Below are positions 1-11,824 of a stretch of DNA of 64,000 nt, one piece after another; within the stretch, counting starts at the first letter, position 1, and each line of letters begins with the position of its first letter. The notes under the pieces are model-generated. The model had not been told where the DNA came from and did not search any database. It worked only from the letters and a program-made list of their open reading frames with translations. The stretch comes from Sordaria brevicollis. Lineage: Eukaryota > Ascomycota > Sordariomycetes > Sordariales > Sordariaceae. Both the position numbers and the translations under genes were made by a program. Location of the stretch: NCBI GenBank assembly GCA_033439795.1, contig JAUTDP010000007.1, positions 2,356,001 to 2,420,000 on the forward strand, written 5' to 3'.

Positions 1-561
1 TGTATTCGCCCTTGATCAAGGTTTGAGGAGAATGGAGAGAAGATGCAGGCTGGTTTTCCCGCTCACCTCGGCGCAAGTACCTCCATGGATCTAGTCAATC
101 CTCGCGGGTACGCAAGAGCGCCTCGTTCTCATGTTGTCCGACTATGGTTCATGCCGGTTCGGTTACACCGGTGGCCTGGGAACAGTAGCCAAAGCGCATG
201 TACCTGGGACCGTGGTGTGCTCGGGACGAGAATGCAGGACTGGACAGCAAAAACTCGATTTCTGTAATTTTTATTATCTCGATAGACCTCGAGTCGAATG
301 TCAACATCAAGCGATGCGACGCCGTATGCAAAGCTACCGGCCTGGCGGGAACGATATCCTCTCCTTACCTCTACCTATGTTGTCACTGTTCGAAGCCATG
401 AACTTTCTACCTGGGTCGCTCTTTCCGGAAATATAAATCTACAGTATCCTTGCCTTTTCTTGGATAAATCATGCCGAACTCCTCGTTGTAGGCAAACTTG
501 ATTTTTCGGGCCAACATTACTTTGGCTCAGTGACCGCTTGGGGGTCCCAACATATAGCATT
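1..561. other. Upstream region of the esterase gene
   Basis: No gene is supported here; the open frames are short, overlap on both strands and match nothing I know. A TATA-like stretch (atataaat, about 430-437) lies roughly 125 bp before the esterase start codon and could be part of its promoter. That role is inferred. Confidence 0.5.
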
Positions 562-2230
562 ATGTGGTCATTATCGAGCCTGGCCGTCTTTGGCCTGAGT
601 GTCTTGTCAGCCTCGGCCACTATCCTACAAAACGGCCAGCCACGGATAACCAACTTCCCCGACACTCGGATCGACCCTTTCTCATACTCCTTCACCACGT
701 ATCCACGGAATGCTAGTGAGATCTCCTACAAGGGACGATGGGACTCCAAATACGTCTCATGGTGGTCGTAAGTTGTTTGTTTAACCCTACTCCATGAGCG
801 AAGTGCTAATAGTCGTACAGAGCTCCGGGAATCAAGTTTGGATACACTGGGCAAACGGTGGCGGTCACTTTCGGAAACTGGACGAGCGACGGCGTTCTAG
901 TCGGGTACCGCATCTCCGGCCTGGATTGGATTTTCACCAATGTCACGGCCGGCGGTACACATCTCTTCGTGTCTCCAGAGACCCCAGGATCTGACTTGAC
1001 GGCACCTGTCAGTCCCTTGACGTTTGAGCTGCGAGTGACGAATTGGGCATACGGCATTCAAGTCGAGTCGGTTCACGTTGCCAAGGGCGAGAAGCTGGTC
1101 AAGATCCCGGATTATGGTCGTCGTATCGAGATCATTGGTGACAGTCTTGCCTCGGGCATGTATACTTCGTACGAAGGACTGTCTAGTTGGGCATAGTAAG
1201 TTGCCGCATATGGAAGGATTTCTACCGCTTGAAACTTCAAGTCAAGGACATCAGCAAGGTCACTAACGGGACAAACAGCGGACTGGGTGCAGGACTGGGC
1301 AACACGGAGTATAGCATAACCGCATACCCAGGCATCTGCGCGGCAGACCAAGACTGCTGGGGTAATCCTCGGGGGCAAGTCCATCAATGGTTCTACACAT
1401 CAGATACAAGCTACAGAGCGTCTGTCATGTATGGAAGTAAGTCCAGAATGTTCTCTGGCTCTGAGGGGCCTCAAATTCTAACTACGAAATAAACGTCTAA
1501 TCTGACTGGCACACCTCCCCTAGACAATCCCGAGCCTTGGGATTTTAGCAAGCGTCCAGCCGCTGACATCGTCGTCATCAATATTGGCACCAACGATCAG
1601 AACTCGCACAACAACGTTTCCGCAGCTGTTTATATCGATGCCCTTACCAAGATCATCCAAGGTGTCCACGGCAAGTGGCCCAAAGCTCAAGTTGTGGTCA
1701 TGGTATGTCTAGTTCCAACCCTTTTGTCCATTCGAGTGTGACACTCACACACAGGCCTCACACATAGTCTCTCTGGCTCGGCTTCTACCAATCCGGCAAT
1801 ACCTACCTACCCAACGCGCCCCAGGGCTTCGTCAAGGAGATCTACCAGATGTACAAGTGGTTCAACTCTGACGAGTACCTCCGCAATCCGATCGTGTACG
1901 ACGGAGTGACCAAGAAGACTTCGAAGACGGGCAAGAAGACCAAGCCGTTTGTGCACTACTTCAACACCACGGGCATCATGCAGCACAATGATATCGGACC
2001 GCAGTGGCATCCGACGGACGTGGGTGCTATCAAGGTGGCTAGTCACTTGCAGCAGTTTATCCGGATGACGTTTGACTGGGAGTTTTATGCTACTGGGCCT
2101 GAGTGAGTTTTCTTATCCCCCTCCTTCGTTAGCCCTATGGGTTTGAAGTGGACTTGGCGAAGCTAATGATTCTCTTCTTTGCAGGGTCTTCCATGAGACG
2201 GAGTACTGGAACGATGAACCAGGGTACTGA
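562..2230 (+). CDS. Secreted SGNH/GDSL-hydrolase, CE2-like esterase (6 exons)
   Basis: Predicted 432-aa secreted esterase. Exons: 562-767, 821-1195, 1279-1436, 1524-1702, 1768-2102, 2185-2230. All introns are GT-AG, 53-87 bp, and most carry a CTAAC/CTAAT-like branch site; all junctions keep frame. The start at 562 is chosen because it gives a typical signal peptide (MWSLSSLAVFGLSVLSASA, cut near residue 19). The N-terminal part (about 20-165) is probably the beta-sandwich seen in CE2 enzymes. The SGNH part follows: IGDSLASG with nucleophile Ser177, INIGTND near 266-271, and QWHPTDVG with His387. The usual Asp three residues before the His is a Pro, so a Ser-His dyad, known for CE2, is likely. 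CE2 members deacetylate xylan or other polysaccharides; the substrate here is inferred. The last 46-nt exon replaces a stop that would come directly at the exon-5 donor, so the C-terminus is slightly less certain. Neighbours give no functional hint. Confidence 0.85.
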
Positions 2231-4913
2231 TGAAGACGTGTGTGAATCGCGACAGGATCATGACATTCTCGCGGGTATGCTGCAGTGGTTTTTGTTAAGG
2301 GCCTTCGCACTTGCCACACGTGTATGGGTTAAAGCCTCACCCTCACTTAACAGGTGCACGCCAGACTCGTGCCATTCTTTGAAGAGGTGGTTGCATCTGA
2401 TCCATGACCCTTGGGGATCTCAAACTCTCGATCCTGTCTGAATCGAGCAAGAAGGAAGTATTGGAGTAGCGGTTACTTATAACAGTTGAGTTAACGAGTA
2501 CACCATAACAATCATGACAGTACACAAAGTCTGGAAAGCTGGTGACGAAAGATCGATACTTAACGCAGCTGCCATGACTTGTTTACTTCTACTAAAGCCG
2601 ACCAAGTCCACGACAACTGGAATTTTTACAAAAACCACAAGACATCAGTCATCTGGATCGAGCAGCCACGACGTAACCTCTCGTTCCTTCCCATTATCGC
2701 CGCTCGATATTGCGCAGAGCCATGGAGACACTTCGACATGAGGTAGTCACGGACGTAACTTCCATTTCATGTAAAAGACTGTATGTCCTCAAGTCCGAAT
2801 TCGGACAAGTCGCAACACAATGCGAGCAAGTACTTATGCTTCATCTGTCAAGAAAAAACACCACAAATTATACACGCCTGAGTGCCGGACAGATTTATAT
2901 GGAAGCGCATCTAGGCCAAACCTTTAATCCTTCCAAACCACGTTGATAAACCGTCCACACGAGTTTACCTGGTTTTGTCGCTTCAGTTGCTTTGGTGGGT
3001 TCTTCTGGCTTTCACTTACTTCCCATTTGGCTTTCTTGAACGCCTCAGCCATTAATTATTCCTGATACTCTGTTACTTGTCTTTCTGAGGGCTTTCAGCG
3101 CTTCTAAGTAACTTGTATCGGCCGCTTGACTTTCTAACCTGTTGATGATTCATTGGCTCCGCCAATGTGTTATATTTCACTTTATGAGATATATCGCCTA
3201 TTGCTTACATCTTTTTGTTACCCAATGTCAGAGGCAAGGCAACTGTAGCCCTGATTAGTGTATACTAGCCTGGTGGTCCTTCCTCATATTCTATTCAGAC
3301 GCGTTAATGAAAGAGCTTGGTTTTCGTAGGAGTTCTATCCCAACATCTACCCCATTAACAATTCTTAGCCCACTGATTATGGGAAGAAGACTTTGTGATT
3401 TTCCAAAGCGGTTGCAAAAATTGACCGCATCCAGTGGTTTCTGTCGTAAGAAACAACTGGGTTACCCTTCGAAATTTGGAATTCCTGAATCCTCACCAAC
3501 TCCAAGTCATCACCACCATGTTATCAAGTAAACCAGTAAGTCCATCTTTGCCAATGTCAGATTTTGCTCCATTCGAGATACCCGCCCGACTACATATCCA
3601 CGCTAAGGTAAGCTTACCCTTTGTATGTACTGCGTTGATTTGATAGACATCCAGTAGCCAACAACGGAGTGTCTTCCGATGATCTCTTCCCCATAACCCA
3701 GAACCAACAAATAACCAAGCATCCAACACCGTAAAATACTGTGCTTCCCTTCTCTCGCACTCGCTACACATTTCAGCTATTTTAGACAATTGCTAGACTC
3801 GTTATTGTTTAGTGTCCATTAAAACTCCCGCCGTCCCATCTGTTGCCTACGATGTGATAAATCTTCCGTCGTAAAGGAGACAACCCGACTGGTCCGTTTC
3901 CATCCAGCCCTAGATATTACAGAAACGCCACAGCGCCCGCCGCGCCGTTTGCGCCCACTTTGACCGGGCGGAGCGCTATTCACCGGCCGGCCGTAAGGTC
4001 CGTCACAGATATGGGACATGGGAAGCTTCACATCACTATCACATTTTGGACGTTTTGAAAGTAAAGAAACGCCTCTTTTTTCTTGGTATGTAGGTAGGAA
4101 TTTAAGCGCAAGCGAAGCAAGGTCAATACCTAGCTACGGTAGGTAAGAAAAGGGGAAGGGGTAAGGGGTAAGGATAGGGATACCGACTGTCAGTTATTCC
4201 CCGATGGATCTTACACGCACCGTACTTGATGCATTTTTGTTATCCTCATCCCATTTCCACCCCCCTTCCCTTCACCATCGGTTAGAAGAGAAGCAGATAA
4301 TAAAAATCAAAGGGAAAGCCCAAAAGAGTGGGTGTGAATAAGGCGACTTGTCTTTGGCGAGCCTTCACTTTCCCGTTCTGAATTCGCCTCTTCATCTCCG
4401 CAACTTACATTGTCCCGTCGATGTTATATATAGAGCCTGCCGGGTCCGGCTCAACCGGAAGTTCGGAACGACATGGACGGGATTGGCCCGGAGTGTACCG
4501 GGCTGAATACCCAGGGCATGAGAGACACTGAACCTTAAGCGTCTTTTGTTTTGTGTGATTTCTTTCTTTTTTTCTTGCTGCCCTTACGGGCTTTTCTGAA
4601 GTGACGGCGCCGTCGTCTTCTCACTCCACGACATGACAATGCCATCCTTCTCTTATCGATGCCGGTGGCACTTGTCGTAATTGACAAGCCCCGAACTTGG
4701 TTCCCTGTGGAGGCATTCAGACACTCACTCGCCTACTGTATACATCAGTCTGGTATGTGGGAAGCGGAATTTAGTTTGTTCATCCCCATCAATATTATGG
4801 ACCGGATTCATCTCCGCTTGTTATCCCATTCTCATCTCTTCAGCTCATCTCCTCCCTTTTTCCTGACTTTTTCTCTCTCAGGCACCAGCATAGACATTAG
4901 TACGTGACCTCTA
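2231..4913. other. Gene-free interval downstream of the esterase
   Basis: About 2.7 kb with no supportable gene. Short frames on both strands lack family motifs and consistent splice signals. Around 4085-4175 there are simple runs of aggtagg/ggggtaagg type, and 4555-4880 is pyrimidine-rich, as in fungal promoters or leaders. Confidence 0.5.
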
Positions 4914-5042
4914 ATGTCTAGGTCCCCCTCGATGATCACCGAATATGGAAACAGTGACATCGGCACTGGCACTGGCACCGGCAAAGAATCCCAAAACGGG
5001 GGATCTATGGGTGATCAGGATGCTACGTCGATCGGAGAGTAG
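4914..5042 (+). CDS. Possible 42-residue Gly/Thr/Ser-rich ORF
   Basis: A short frame of 42 codons plus stop begins at an ATG at 4914. The product has a GTGTGTG tract in the middle, is hydrophilic and has no membrane segment. A pyrimidine-rich tract ending in CAG (about 4866-4881) precedes it, so it could instead be part of a downstream exon of a longer transcript. I recognise no family. It may be chance. Confidence 0.2.
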   Translation: MSRSPSMITEYGNSDIGTGTGTGKESQNGGSMGDQDATSIGE

Positions 5043-5433
5043 ATACTCTATGTAGGAGTGTGTCCAAAGTGACACTTCCAAAAATAAGGTTCCAATAAGA
5101 GACTCCGGTAAACGCAGCCATAGGTGATGGAGATCCTCACCCTCGGGCGCTTGTTCATTTACTTTTATTTTATTTTATTTTTTTGTAAACAATTGGTTGC
5201 CCGCTGTTGATCATGGAGTTAATACCAGATGTGAAGTTGATCATGTCGAGGCTATCCACTTGTTCGGAAAAATACAGTACGTATAACCGGGTGGGATATC
5301 CGTCGTGGTGATGGTGGTCGTGGTGTTGAGGTTGGTGATGATTTGATAATGTGCTCTGTTGTCTGGTTCGCCCCATTCCTGTAGGCATGTAGGTATGTAG
5401 TATCCTAGAGCCTATGTACGCGTCACCCGCGCT

Positions 5434-5457
5434 GGCGGCGGCGGCGGCGGCGGCGGC
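5434..5457. repeat. (GGC)8 microsatellite
   Basis: Eight perfect GGC units in otherwise non-coding DNA. Confidence 0.9.
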
Positions 5458-8400
5458 GAGTCTCGATGTCCCAAGGGTACGAGAAAAGGAAAGAAAATGG
5501 TACGATATTTTTTGTATCCCACTCCCACTTTCCCCGTCAATTCGGCATTTGAAAGCTTAGGTGGGACCTGGCTAACATGCCCTGTCCGTCGACTTCCTAA
5601 ACCTTATACAGTACGACATCGTAACTCTAGCATAAACTGGTCAGTATCGCTGGACAGAAATAAATACATACCAAGCAACTATTTGAATTTGCCGGCCTCT
5701 CGGGCCGTTGAACAATTGCTATACCTCTGGGGTCCTGGTTTTGGTGACATCCGAATTGTAGCGGTCAAGCCACGCAGGGCAAGTGATTTGCATATGATTG
5801 TTGACATGGTACGATGGCTGTTTCGGCTCGGGAGGAGCCTTGTCATGGAGCAACGGTTTTGGGAATCCAGCCCAGTCCATATGAGTTTAGTTAAACTCAA
5901 CGCTCGAAGAGCAAGGGAGTAATACTGTAAAAAGCAGTAACAGCCCCCTTCAATGCCTCCTGCGCAGGATGGTAGGGGGAAGGTGCAGGGGCAAGGGCAA
6001 GGGGGCGCTTCCAGAGGACAGGACAGGGAAAGTAGGGCAACCGACCGAACCGAACCGATGACCCTTGTTGAGGTGACAGTCTCGATTTCCCAGAAACGAA
6101 CGAAAGGACGACCACCGGCTGAAAGTGGGAGACGGTGGAATTGAGGAGGAGGCGTTGTGATGAGCAATGTGAGTTAGTTCTTGGGGCAAAGAAAACACGG
6201 TTCTTCCAATGAACGCCCTGGTTCGGACATGGTTCAAAAGGAGAAAAAGGAAGGAAGGACATGGGGAAAAGTAAAGTGAGACAGAAAGACGTTACGCTAT
6301 TAACGGCGCCTAGCGTAGCGTACGATTTTAGTGCTGGACAAGTGGATCGTTAGGGGGGGTTTTGACGACAAGCCAAACTTAATGAACAGAATTACGCGGA
6401 GAAAAGTTTCAAGGAAAAAAAATACGTACAAATGCAAAGGAATGAAGCTATTGATGGACTTAAACGGGGTACGTGCACAAGGATGTGTTGCTACTCGCCG
6501 TTGTGACTGGCTGACTTCACTATCCCAACCTATAGTAAAAGTTTACTATACAGTAACAATAACGAGTCCAAAAGGGAGCCAGTCCGTATCCCGAACTTAT
6601 ACCTCATCTCCGAGGTGATCTTCGTTTGTTGTGTGATGAGACAACGAGCGTAACTAGGCATGTTAGGGTTGGTTACTCGCCTTTGTCTTTGCTCCGTTGC
6701 TGTAGTTAGCAGGACTTCGTGGATTGTCGATAGCTCAAGTCCCAAATGACTATCATCTGAAGGGGACTGTATCGGCTCTTCTGGTAATACGTGCACTTTT
6801 TGGCAGGACTGCTTCACAAAACAGACCACACTCGCACTTTGTAAGATTCGAGGTGCCCATTCTGTGACCATTTGTGGGTAAGTAAACTCGAGCGCGATAC
6901 ACAGTATCATGATTGCCCCGGTGTCTCTCCCGGGGCGATCACAAGCAAGGATATGAATGCATTGTGTATACATGCATATCCAGTCGACTTGATGCCCGTA
7001 GACTCCCACTTGTTCCGAGATGAGCCAGCATAAATGCCGATGCCGAGTCTAGATCACTGTTAGTCTTCAACGAGACCGCTCTCGACGTTAGTGGAGCCAG
7101 ATCCCTTTCCTGCTGTTTCCTTGGCCAAGAAGGCACGTTTGTGGCTGTTAAAACAGACTTCATGATTATACGTAAGAAGAGAAGTCGGCGATGCATTGAC
7201 TTGGAAAAACCCAGTATGTTGTGTTTAACCAACCGGTGTGATGCCAGTCAGCATACTTGTTTTCATGAACGCTGGTATTGTCCTAGATTCGCTTCCCGCT
7301 AGTATTTGCGGTGGTGATCATGTCCCCTAAAAGAATATCAAATAGGAACGAGCTTCCACAGACATCATCCGGGAAGTGGATGTCTTAAGGGGAGGTATGA
7401 GGGGATGATCACCCATTCGCTCGCGTTTCATTTGACAAGACTGGTCTGGTCCATATTGTCGATGGACTACATGTAATGTGGCGTTCCGTTGTAAAGCGGA
7501 GATCCGGTACCGAGTCGGAGGAAATCTATCCATCCATCTCGATGTTTGCACTCGTGTGCGGCGTAGGCGCCAGATGTGTCTCTCTGCATGCTTCCATTGA
7601 CATCTCACGCATGTTGTCGGTACAGAAGCAGGTGATCAAGCTCGGAGACAAATTATGCCAACGATCTGCCTCTTTGTCCGGTCATAGTTGTGGCGTTAGA
7701 ATGTGGAGGGACGTCCAAAACCAAGAATGGTTGAAGATTTGCTTTTTACGAGTGGTTTATTCCTTCCAACGACCCCCTCGCGTGCCCTACGATTCTCAAA
7801 TGCGGTTCCAGGCTTGGATTTTCGAAAGACCACCTAGGCCTTCGAGGGTACCAACATTTTGTGTTGGAAAGGAGAGCTTACCTATATCGTGAAAACATCT
7901 GCCCAAATCTTGACCAGTGGGACCGATCGAGCCTTTTCTGTATCGAGCTTCATAAAGCTCGCTTGAGCAGAACCTCGCCTAGCAGAGATCCTGGCCGTGA
8001 GTGTGAATGCATCACTGTGAAGCCAGACTCTCTGTGACGGCCGAGGCAAAGAAGCAAGAAATTTAATTTCTTGGACATGTGCTCTTCGGAGGAGTTAGAG
8101 GTCGTTCTCGGATAGCGTAACACCCATACAGCATGCGTTGCCCCTGGTAATCTGCTTCCCAGCGTCGACGGGCGTGGTGTTATCCCAAGCGGTAGGGATG
8201 GCGCGTATGAACAATGTAGCCCCTGACATAGACCCAACCATTACCACACAAAGAGATAAACCAATTTCTCACGGAGGTGGTCGGCAGACTCCTTAAGAAA
8301 AGCCTGATTCGTCGGCGCTTGTGCGGCAAGGTATGCAACGACAGGTATGAAGTGATACATGTGTAGGTGTTCCGTTTCTCGAGGCCATCATCAAGGAGAG

Positions 8401-8714
8401 AGGCAAACGGAAAGTGATGCCGTGTAATCTGGCAACCCTAGAGTGAAGCAGACAGGCCTGCTGAACAACCTTGACTTGTTAGTACACATGCAATCAAGAG
8501 GTTTTCGCTTCTCTGGATACTGGAGCAAACCTCTATCCGCAATGAACTCCAGGGTATATAGCCACGCGGTCGTATGTGAGAGACGCTGCTACCAAATCTG
8601 AAGACTGAAAGTCAATTCAATTTGTCCTCCAAGCCACCATGGTCAATCAATAGAATACGGAGGAACTCTTCGACCGTTACGGTCTCTGGACAATCGAGTG
8701 GCCAAGACCATAAT

Positions 8715-8715
<1 letters not shown>

Positions 8716-8757
<42 letters not shown>
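8716..8757. repeat. T28 followed directly by A14
   Basis: A run of 28 T is joined without a spacer to a run of 14 A, giving a hairpin-capable homopolymer palindrome. Run lengths may carry assembly error. Confidence 0.85.
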
Positions 8758-10190
8758 TGCTTCTACCACCGTTTGGTAAACAAAGAGGTCGAGAATCATG
8801 GTGTTGGTAGCTGATCATGTGAGGTGTCGACGAAAAATAGACAGTGACACACACTCCCATCTGCTTGGGCAGCAGTGAAAGTTGATACACATTAGTGATA
8901 TGGTATTGGGAACCGCCGAGACTCTGAGAACGGGATCAATCTCCAGAGGGCAAATGAACAAATGGCCACTCCATCGAACGAGCAGTTTATTAAAGCTGCC
9001 CACCCCCCCATATACCGACCATGGAGAACTCACCAAGTTTGGGTAAAGCCCCGGCAATGATTTCATCTGTATACAAGTGTGGTGGCTTTGCATGCCTGTC
9101 CAAATGTTCTCTTAACTCATGATCGACGTGCTACTCGGAGAACGCGTAATGGAGAGCAACATGATCTTGCAGAGCAGGAAGAAACAACCTGCTTTTGCTG
9201 GCTCGGATAGATCCCACCTGTGCGGATCGACGGATCGCTGACCGGTATGTTGGTGCAGTTCAGCAATGTGTTCGACCTTGGCAGACAGTAGATTCACCCT
9301 TCGATCTCGAGCCGGTGCGTCTGAGGCCAACTGGTACAGTTCACCTTCTGGGAAGTTGCTCTCGCACGTATACTGCTCGTCCGAATAATCGCATGTTTCT
9401 AGATCTCGGAAGGGGGACGGTGAGGGGCAACTGAGTAGAGAGAAACTCTGGAGTGTCCGTCAAACAATTAGCTCCTCGTTGTTCTCTAAGCGACGCCCGA
9501 AACTGTGGGCTCGGTGACGATTCTTGTGTTCGAGGCTGGCTGGCGCTCAGATGTATTGCACAACCATAAAACACCATTCGCTGGTAGACCAACAACAAAG
9601 GAGCCAACTGAATCACGGGCAAGAAGTGGTAATATCGCTGTGCAATATGGTGCCCAGAGTGTCAAATCTCCATCGGTGGTGATGCAGTTGAATGTGTTGC
9701 TGCCATGGTGAGACCCATGAAGTATTAATGTACAAGATTCCGAAAAAGGAAGCTGGTTAAGGAAGCGACTTGCCTGAGGTGACGGGATGCGCGAGAAACG
9801 TGCAATGGGCATGGCATATTTCCCGAGGCAACCTTGGACCAAAACGTTCAAAACGCTCGCCGATCACGCCGGTCCAGCCAACGTCTGTGGTTCTCGAAGC
9901 CACAGTCTCCTCTTGTTGGCTTAAGCGAGCATGCGCTAACGCCAGCGCCACGCTGATCACCACAGGCCGGATCGTATCCGTCCATTGGGACGCCGGTATT
10001 GGAAGCAGGGGTTGCAACGAGTTTCGATCAATGAAAGAACACATTGGTTGAGTATCGTCGTCATTCTGAACGAGAGTGACGTTGGGTTGGAAAAGGCTTG
10101 CAATACCTAGCCGCAGGATTCAACGGTGACGGCTATATTGGAATACCATTGTGCGCACCTCCAGGTTGGTAGTAGAGGTAGGTAGATACT

Positions 10191-10216
10191 AGCTGGTAGC
10201 TGGTAGCTGGTAGCTG
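10191..10216. repeat. AGCTGGT tandem repeat
   Basis: About 3.7 perfect copies of a 7-bp unit. Confidence 0.85.
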
Positions 10217-11752
10217 CAGGTGGTTGAGCTGGAGACAGAGGTCAGTGACAAGCTCCTTTGTTTGAGATGGAAACGAAGCACGAGTTGGCGACAATGCCCA
10301 GGCAGCTGGCGGTACTTACAACGGAGAGGCATATACCTGAAATCTTGCAGGGCACCGTCCCGGCTGATAATGGCTCTGATATAGGAGTGTCAATAAAAAA
10401 GAGTGCCCGAAGTATCACAGCTCCTGTCTGTCCATTGAGAGGCTGTACCGTCAAATCTTGGCTTACAATGATCCGTTTGACCGGCTGTGGCGAGGGGCAC
10501 GCAGAGGCGGGCGCCTCATTGAACCGAAAATCGAATGAAGGAGCGGAAGAATTGAAGGGCTTTTTCAACAGTCCGGGGCGGGAGATTCACGAACAATCAG
10601 AGTAGGTGCTGTAGAAACTGCCATATTCCATCCATGTCGTGACTGTCGCTACCAGATGAAGGAAAGAACGAGGCGACACAGTATCTTCGAATTCCCACTT
10701 CCTTTCCTCCTCTTTCCATATTAATGAGCAGACGCATAACCGACGTCGGGTTGTGCTTGGCTCTCTCACCTTACTCAGTCCGTCTCTAGAAGACCCAAAT
10801 TTTGGTCATCTGGTCAACCCCTCTGAAATCGTAATATCCCCGATGCCATATTATAACATCACCATGAGAGGTCCATGGTATGAGGAGGCCGGTCGCGTTC
10901 CACGCCGTAGCCGCTGTCGACGGTTCGTCTGGGCTGATATGCCTGATAGGACCCTGTGCGTGCCTGGTCGTGCCTGGTCGTGCTTGGCGTCCGGTTCTTC
11001 GGCCCATGATGCAAACCACGGCCGGCCCGGCTGCGTCTGGCTGAAAGCAACTCCACTGCTCAGGCCGGCATGTCAGTGCCTGGATCCTAAAATCCTCCGA
11101 GTCCGGCCGCCTGCATGATGGACGATCGGGCGAGGGGCTATCGCAACGAATCGTAACGGAGGCTGTTTGAAGACTGAATGGCTTCCTTGGTGGCTCGGCT
11201 GGTCAGGACCCCAGATGGTCTAGCTCCCTCCTCTAAGCTCCGTAGGTGGATGCAGGAATGATTCCATCGTGCATCTCGACAGAGTCCAGTGATCTGGACG
11301 GGTAGAACGGGTCAGGTACAAGGCAAAAGATAGATCCTATCGTCGGCATCGATGATCGGTGAGCGAACTTGCCAAAGTGTCGATTAAAGAGCTGGTGGCA
11401 GATATCTGGGGCTTTTCACACTGTCGCGTCGTCGTCGTCGCGATACGGTAGCTAGCTCGCGAGCAGTTTCAAGGCCGGTGTTTTGCCCCATTGGAGCAAA
11501 ATCAGGCCATAATTACAATTGTCAGCAAGCTAATGTGGGATGCGAGCGATGGAACTTGGAAGGAATGGCGAGGTGGCCCAAGCGCCGACAAGCCTTCCGT
11601 CCCCAAAAAGGGAAGGAGCGAGGGAAAAGAGCGTGGATGGTTGGCTGACAGAACATTTGGTAAAGCTGGAGACTGTGCCTTTGATTGGCGCTCCCGCTCA
11701 CAGTCACAGCAGGCTCGACGCGGGCAAGCTTCCACTTCCATCATCAATCCTA

Positions 11753-11824
11753 ACCGTGGGTGTGAGTTGGAGAAGCTACACCCACTCTCTTGCAGAGAGT
11801 GGGGGAAAAAATTGAGGGATAGAC
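11753..11824 (+). repeat. Left TIR of the TA-flanked transposon
   Basis: It matches the reverse complement of 14845-14931, apart from a deletion of about 12 bp after GTGGGTGTG and a few substitutions. It contains a perfect hairpin, CCCACTCTC-TTGCA-GAGAGTGGG (11781-11803). Confidence 0.85.

Larger units (their letters stand above)
5043..11750. other. Long gene-free tract with simple repeats
   Basis: About 6.7 kb of ordinary base composition. Many short frames occur on the minus strand between 6530 and 10568, but none shows a recognisable domain, start, or chain of introns. The tract contains a GGC repeat, a T28-A14 tract and a 7-bp tandem repeat, listed separately. A decayed gene or a non-coding transcript is possible, but I cannot support either. 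Confidence 0.45.

Noticed and set aside
5679..6262. Overlapping minus-strand frames of 95-162 codons
   Set aside because: Pro/Cys/Ser-rich, three frames open at once, no start context, splice signals or known domain.
6530..10568. Series of minus-strand frames considered as exons of one multi-exon gene
   Set aside because: I could not link them with consistent donor/acceptor sites, and no segment matched a family; noted as a finding rather than a gene.
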